Assembly (NCBI GenBank): GCA_015520245.1
Contig: WAQM01000111.1
Span: forward strand, 1 to 7,328
DNA length: 7,328 nt
Direction: 5' to 3'
Origin: Pyrodictiaceae archaeon
GTDB lineage: Archaea; Thermoproteota; Thermoprotei_A; Sulfolobales; Pyrodictiaceae
The position numbers and the translations under genes were made by a program. Under the pieces are notes generated by a model. It was not told where the DNA came from, made no database searches, and was given only the letters and a program-made list of their open reading frames with translations. Positions 4,154-7,328 of the stretch are shown in pieces. Each line of letters starts with the position of its first letter. Within the stretch, counting starts at the first letter, position 1.

Positions 4154-6747
4154 CTCGCAGGGACGAACACGGCCTGGGATACGACGTCGACCACCTCCGC
4201 AAGCTTTAGGGGGTTCCGCTCGAGGCTGGCAGCGTGGTAGCGCCCTGCCACCCAGCCCTCGAGCTGGTTATCGTAGAACCTGCTGAACGGGTTGCCACTG
4301 TTGCCGCCGGGCAGCTGGAACCAGGCCGGGGGCTCGGCTCCGGGTTCGAGCGATGCCACGAAGCGCACGCTAGGGCCGTGCCTTACCCAATAGCCCAGCT
4401 CGGGCTCGGGAGACGGGTTCACCGTGTAGGGGCCGCCGGGCGCCGGGTACTCTGGGTAGTTGAGCCACGGGAAGTAGTCGCCAAGGACGTGCCTTATCAC
4501 GTAGCGGTGCTTGGCACCATACACCCACCCTAGCACGTCATCCGTTCCGTACAACTCGGCCAGCCTCGCCCTGGCCCTCTCGAGCGCCTCGCGCACGAGC
4601 GCCTCGGGGTCGCTGTAGCCCAGCCTCTCGAGGTACCACGTGTCGCCGGCTGCCGCCCGCTTCAGCACGTACTCGGTGAGCTCTAGTCTCAGGCCGCGGC
4701 AGCCGTAGTCGGCGCTGAGGCCCGCTTTCTCAAAGACCTGCCGCCATAGGAGGTCGTGCAGCTCGCGGATGAGCGCGTACGCCAGCGCCGGCCTATAGTC
4801 ATCGACCCTCATTCCGTAGTCCCACTCGCCGACGAGCTCCTCACCGAGGATCGCTGACGCTAACTCGATAATGCTCTTGGCCGCCAGGCTCACTGTGTCC
4901 AGCTGAATCCTCTTCATGTCCTCAGCCGTTAGCTCGCCGCGGCGCACCCCCTCCTCGATAAGCTCAACTATGCGGGCGTAGCGGTATCGGTCGCACACGG
5001 CGAGCTGCAGGTAGTAGGGGTAGTCGGCCGCGATCAGATTGTTGGCCGTGACCACGTAGCCCCTCGGCGGGTTAAGGAGCCTTGGGATCGACGCGAAATC
5101 CACGAAGCCCAGCCACTCGCCCTCTCCCCGGCTACCGTTGAAGGGGAGGAAGCCCGTGTTCACGACCCTCATCGTCCCGTTGGGGGCCTCAACAACCACC
5201 ACGGGGAGCCTCGTCCTGACGGGTATCAGCCCGCTCGGGCTGTACAGGATGTTCCCCTCAACGTCCGCCGCCACTGCGTTCTGTATGGGCGCGAAGAAGT
5301 ACTGCTGGGCCTCGAGCACGTCATAGACGGTCCTGGCGTGCATCACGCGATAGGCCCACACCACGACCGCAGAGGGGATGGTCGTGGTCGTCCTGACGGC
5401 TAGCCTGATCGCGGTACCGTTCACCTCGACCTCGAGCACGGGGCCGTGCACGGTCTCGAGCACGCGGTGCTCGTACACGCTGTACCGGCCCGTCAGCGGA
5501 TCACGCACGAGTATGCGCTCGACCCTTACGTCGGCCCTCCTTGGCTCCCCCTTGTACACGTAGGTCTCGTTGTCCAGCCACGCGTAGTAGTAGAAGTCGG
5601 TTACGTCTATCATGGAGTTCGTGTAGCCTACCGCTACCCTTTCGTTGCGCCCGATGATCACGAAGGGTACGCCCGGGAAGCCGACGCCGTAGACGTTTAG
5701 CCCAGTGTCGTAGGCTACGAGGTGGAACTCATACCATACGGGGGGCACGGTCAGCTCCAGGTGGGGGTCGTTGGCGAGCAGCGGGTAGCCCGTGTCGGTC
5801 AGAGCTCCCGCCACGACCCAGTTGTTCGACATGGCCCCCCACGCGGGGGCGAGCCTAGCCACGGCCGCGGCGTAAGCCCTTAGCCTATCCGCGTCCACCT
5901 CGCCCGCGAGCTCGACCGCGCCCCTGTCTGCCACGGGGACCTGCGGCTTAAAGGAGAGGCCCTGCGCTAGCTCCGCGTAGGCCCTCCACTCGCCGGGCGC
6001 CAGTATTGTGGCGTTGATCTCGGCCAGCCACCTCGTCACCTCTAACATGAGCCCCACGAGCCAGTCGTTGCCAGACGCCACTATCGCCGACAGCAGGAAG
6101 TCCGTCTGGGCGAAGCCTAGGCCGTGTATCATGACCGCCGCCACCGCTAGGCTGTCCTGGGGCCTCCACGGCTCGGGCTCGGCGCCCAGCAGCCGGTACT
6201 CTATGGGGATGGCGTTGGCGGCCCGGGCCCGCTCGAGCCACGCATTGACCCCCCTCGCGTAGGCTTCGAGCGCCTCGAGGGCGCGCCTTGCCCACTCGTC
6301 GCCTCCCCGGGCCAGCTCGGCTACCACCCGATAGCTCTCCTCGACCGCGATGTGGTAGCCCAGCGTACGGAACAGCTTGTCAAGCTCCAGCGCGGCTGGG
6401 CCCAGCAGCGCCGAGAGGTTGCCGTACCCCATCCTCCTCAGCACGTCCATTTGCCAGAAGCGGTCTCTCGCCTGGACCCACCCCAGCACCATGAATACGT
6501 CGGCTTCGTACTCGCCGTAGATGTGGGGAACACCATTCACATCCACCACCACCGTGACCGGGGAGCGGAGGCCCTCCAGCCTCACGACACCCGAGAGGGG
6601 CCGCGCCTCTAGCGCGTAGAGCCAGGGGCCACTGACATGGTCGGAGAAGAAGACTATGATGCGCAGGACGGGGTTGAGGGGGGCCGCTAGGGGTATCGCG
6701 GCTAGGGCCAGGAGCACGCAGGCAGCGAGGAGGCGGCCCAGCACCAC
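4150..6747 (-). CDS. Penicillin-acylase-family (Ntn) amidohydrolase, probably exported
   Basis: 865 residues, GTG start, TGA stop. These enzymes are made as a precursor that cleaves itself into two chains; the new N-terminal serine of the large chain then hydrolyses an amide bond, releasing an acyl group. Residues 4-24 form a hydrophobic signal peptide or anchor, so it likely acts outside the membrane. VDVNGVPHIYG (68-78) is the family's first conserved block. The cleavage site and nucleophile are AMSNNWVV, with Ser307 as catalytic residue; ANDPHL (325-330) and GRNERVAVGYTN (366-377) follow as in the large chain. Near the end, PGGNSGNPFSRFYDNQ (813-828) is the conserved C-terminal motif. Length is normal. 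It follows the SCP2 gene by 10 nt and overlaps the next gene. Substrate is not deducible: members cleave penicillins, acyl-homoserine lactones, aculeacin and other amides. Confidence 0.88.
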   Translation of the reverse strand: MVLGRLLAACVLLALAAIPLAAPLNPVLRIIVFFSDHVSGPWLYALEARPLSGVVRLEGLRSPVTVVVDVNGVPHIYGEYEADVFMVLGWVQARDRFWQMDVLRRMGYGNLSALLGPAALELDKLFRTLGYHIAVEESYRVVAELARGGDEWARRALEALEAYARGVNAWLERARAANAIPIEYRLLGAEPEPWRPQDSLAVAAVMIHGLGFAQTDFLLSAIVASGNDWLVGLMLEVTRWLAEINATILAPGEWRAYAELAQGLSFKPQVPVADRGAVELAGEVDADRLRAYAAAVARLAPAWGAMSNNWVVAGALTDTGYPLLANDPHLELTVPPVWYEFHLVAYDTGLNVYGVGFPGVPFVIIGRNERVAVGYTNSMIDVTDFYYYAWLDNETYVYKGEPRRADVRVERILVRDPLTGRYSVYEHRVLETVHGPVLEVEVNGTAIRLAVRTTTTIPSAVVVWAYRVMHARTVYDVLEAQQYFFAPIQNAVAADVEGNILYSPSGLIPVRTRLPVVVVEAPNGTMRVVNTGFLPFNGSRGEGEWLGFVDFASIPRLLNPPRGYVVTANNLIAADYPYYLQLAVCDRYRYARIVELIEEGVRRGELTAEDMKRIQLDTVSLAAKSIIELASAILGEELVGEWDYGMRVDDYRPALAYALIRELHDLLWRQVFEKAGLSADYGCRGLRLELTEYVLKRAAAGDTWYLERLGYSDPEALVREALERARARLAELYGTDDVLGWVYGAKHRYVIRHVLGDYFPWLNYPEYPAPGGPYTVNPSPEPELGYWVRHGPSVRFVASLEPGAEPPAWFQLPGGNSGNPFSRFYDNQLEGWVAGRYHAASLERNPLKLAEVVDVVSQAVFVPAR

Positions 6748-6752
6748 CGTGT

Positions 6753-6759
6753 ACCACCT
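6753..6759 (-). promoter_or_regulatory. Ribosome binding site of the acylase gene
   Basis: AGGTGGT overlaps the TAG stop of the SCP2 gene (6760-6758) and ends 5 nt before the GTG at 6747. It supports that start over the directly following GTG at 6744 and shows internal translation initiation within an operon mRNA. Confidence 0.55.
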
Positions 6760-7198
6760 AGCGGCCCGCGAATCTGGTCGGGACCCTCTTCGCTGCCTCC
6801 ACCATCGCGACCGCCGCCTGCGCGTACCTTATGAGCGTCGCCACGTCGCCCTTCTCGACCTTGAGCCTCCCCGCCATCAACGCCGCGACCGGGTGAACTC
6901 TGCCCGTCACCACGTCGACCCAGTCGCGGTACGATGCGGATATGATGAAGTTTGCCTCGGCTCGGCTAGGATCTGTGACCCACTCGTAGGACCTGCAGGC
7001 CCCCTCGTGGAGGTCGAGGACGAAGCCGACCACGGCGCTGCCGTAGGCCCGGCGCAGCTCCTCGGGCAGGTCCCTCACAAGGAATAGAATGCTGCCCGCC
7101 CGCCACGTCGCAGCCGCGCGCTTGTAGGGCTCGTACCTGTTGAGCTCGCTGCAGTAGGCCTCGGCCCAGGCGGGGCTCGGAAAGAGGAGGCCGCTCAC
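6758..7198 (-). CDS. SCP2 sterol-carrier-like lipid-binding domain protein
   Basis: 146 residues from GTG 7198, TAG stop. A single stand-alone SCP2 domain (COG3255 type). The family forms an alpha/beta fold with a hydrophobic tunnel that binds fatty acyl or other lipid-like ligands. Visible landmarks: LFPSPAWAEAYCSELN at 5-20; VVGFVLDLHEGACRSYEW (56-73), a central strand pair; ANFIISASYRDWVDVVTGR (82-100); and the signature VHPVAALMAGRLKVEKGD (101-118), followed by a C-terminal helix. There is no signal peptide, so it is cytoplasmic. It is the first gene of a three-gene set, 10 nt ahead of the acylase. Archaea lack sterols in general, so the ligand is probably another isoprenoid or acyl compound. 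The start is less certain: the only upstream element near it is a GC-rich hairpin, not a clear ribosome binding site. Confidence 0.85.
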   Translation of the reverse strand: MSGLLFPSPAWAEAYCSELNRYEPYKRAAATWRAGSILFLVRDLPEELRRAYGSAVVGFVLDLHEGACRSYEWVTDPSRAEANFIISASYRDWVDVVTGRVHPVAALMAGRLKVEKGDVATLIRYAQAAVAMVEAAKRVPTRFAGR

Positions 7199-7200
7199 CG

Positions 7201-7221
7201 GCGCCCCCGCCGGTGGGGCGC
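7201..7221 (-). repeat. Perfect 7-bp hairpin just before the SCP2 start
   Basis: 7201-7207 (GCGCCCC) and 7215-7221 (GGGGCGC) are exact complements around a 7-nt loop, ending 2 nt before the GTG. If the gene is read through from sRNA-B the hairpin would lie in the leader and could hinder ribosome access. From the proximal promoter only its second half would be transcribed. Confidence 0.45.
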
Positions 7222-7230
7222 ATGGTGGGA

Positions 7231-7239
7231 GGATAAGAG
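7231..7239 (-). promoter_or_regulatory. Weak TATA-like box of the SCP2-acylase operon
   Basis: CTCTTATCC on the minus strand lies about 36 nt before the GTG at 7198, the same distance as the other promoters. The match to an archaeal TATA box is only moderate. It begins directly after the 3' end of sRNA-B, so sRNA and operon could be separate units or one transcript. Confidence 0.4.
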
Positions 7240-7240
7240 T

Positions 7241-7307
7241 GGGGCGGGCTCAGCAAGACCAATCGTCGTCACGGGTTGTCAGCGATAGCTGGTGACATCA
7301 CCGCCCC
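7241..7307 (-). ncRNA. C/D box guide sRNA (sRNA-B), dual 23S rRNA 2'-O-methylation guide
   Basis: A near-textbook archaeal C/D box RNA on the minus strand. C GTGATGT (7301-7295), 12-nt guide, D' CTGA (7282-7279), 6-nt spacer, C' GTGACGA (7272-7266), 12-nt guide, D CTGA (7253-7250). A terminal stem GGGGCGG (7307-7301) pairs with CCGCCCC (7247-7241). The D' guide pairs with CGAUAGCUGGU, conserved in 23S domain II; the box-plus-five rule gives the A at about E. coli 804, the site I believe is also methylated in eukaryotes (yeast 25S A817). The D guide pairs with AAGACCAAUCG about 19 nt upstream, giving the A at about E. coli 785. Such RNAs bind L7Ae, Nop5 and fibrillarin. Two guides aimed at neighbouring sites is a common archaeal arrangement. 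rRNA matches are from memory. Confidence 0.85.
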
Positions 7308-7327
7308 GCTCCCGATAAGCGGGGCGG
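7301..7327 (-). repeat. Perfect 10-bp inverted repeat overlapping the 5' end of sRNA-B
   Basis: 7301-7310 (CCGCCCCGCT) and 7318-7327 (AGCGGGGCGG) are exact complements with a 7-nt loop. One arm contains the 5' strand of the sRNA-B terminal stem, so the hairpin and the mature sRNA stem exclude each other if the region upstream is transcribed. Confidence 0.6.
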
Positions 7328-7328
7328 C

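Noticed and set aside
6940..6950. ATATGATGAAG, resembling a C box or TATA element
   Set aside because: It is inside the SCP2 coding region (the FIIS segment), with no D box near it.
1..7328. CRISPR arrays, insertion sequences, tRNA or large rRNA genes
   Set aside because: No regularly spaced repeats, transposase-like frames, terminal repeats or tRNA T-loop signatures were found. The rRNA-like strings at 1198-1239 and 7254-7294 are guide sequences, not rRNA.

Overview
The window looks like a high-GC hyperthermophilic archaeon, most likely a Thermoproteota (crenarchaeal) genome; the order cannot be told from the sequence. The signs are A/T-rich TATA-like boxes about 36-38 nt upstream of start codons, frequent GTG starts, AGG/CGG arginine codons, archaeal protein families (a DUF460/COG2433 nuclease-like protein, a COG2236 purine phosphoribosyltransferase, a Trm10-type tRNA methyltransferase) and archaeal-type C/D box guide RNAs.

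Layout, left to right: (1) the 5' end of a minus-strand DUF460/RNase H-like gene (1-251), cut by the window edge; (2) a roughly 260-nt intergenic stretch holding two outward-facing TATA boxes; (3) a plus-strand phosphoribosyltransferase (514-1194); (4) a C/D box sRNA, here sRNA-A (about 1187-1248, plus), whose C box starts on the stop codon of that gene; (5) a minus-strand Trm10-family tRNA position-9 methyltransferase (1247-2305); (6) a second C/D box sRNA candidate, sRNA-C (about 2306-2361, minus), ending just before the trm10 start codon; (7) a minus-strand DegT/DnrJ/EryC1/StrS aminotransferase (2425-3537); (8) a small plus-strand two-helix membrane ORF (3578-3796) that overlaps, tail to tail, (9) the last gene of a minus-strand operon made of an SCP2 protein (6758-7198), a penicillin-acylase-family Ntn hydrolase (4150-6747) and a four-helix membrane protein (3719-4153); (10) a well-formed C/D box sRNA, sRNA-B (about 7241-7307, minus), just upstream of the operon.

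The most interesting content is RNA. sRNA-A and sRNA-B lie 6 kb apart on opposite strands and carry nearly the same two guides, matched to two sites about 19 nt apart in domain II of 23S rRNA (the region ending in GAUAGCUGGU). One inserted T in sRNA-A shifts the predicted D-guided methylation by one nucleotide. sRNA-C has a D guide fitting the conserved 23S segment UACCGUGAGG. The trm10 gene therefore has a guide-RNA gene abutting each end. rRNA matches are from memory of conserved 23S sequence and were not searched.

The protein operon pairs a lipid-binding-type SCP2 domain with a probably exported amide hydrolase and an integral membrane protein, which suggests (inference only) handling of N-acylated or lipid-like amides at the membrane. 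The aminotransferase probably acts on a nucleotide-linked keto sugar in surface glycan synthesis, but it has no sugar-pathway neighbours here. No mobile element, CRISPR array, tRNA or large rRNA gene was seen.
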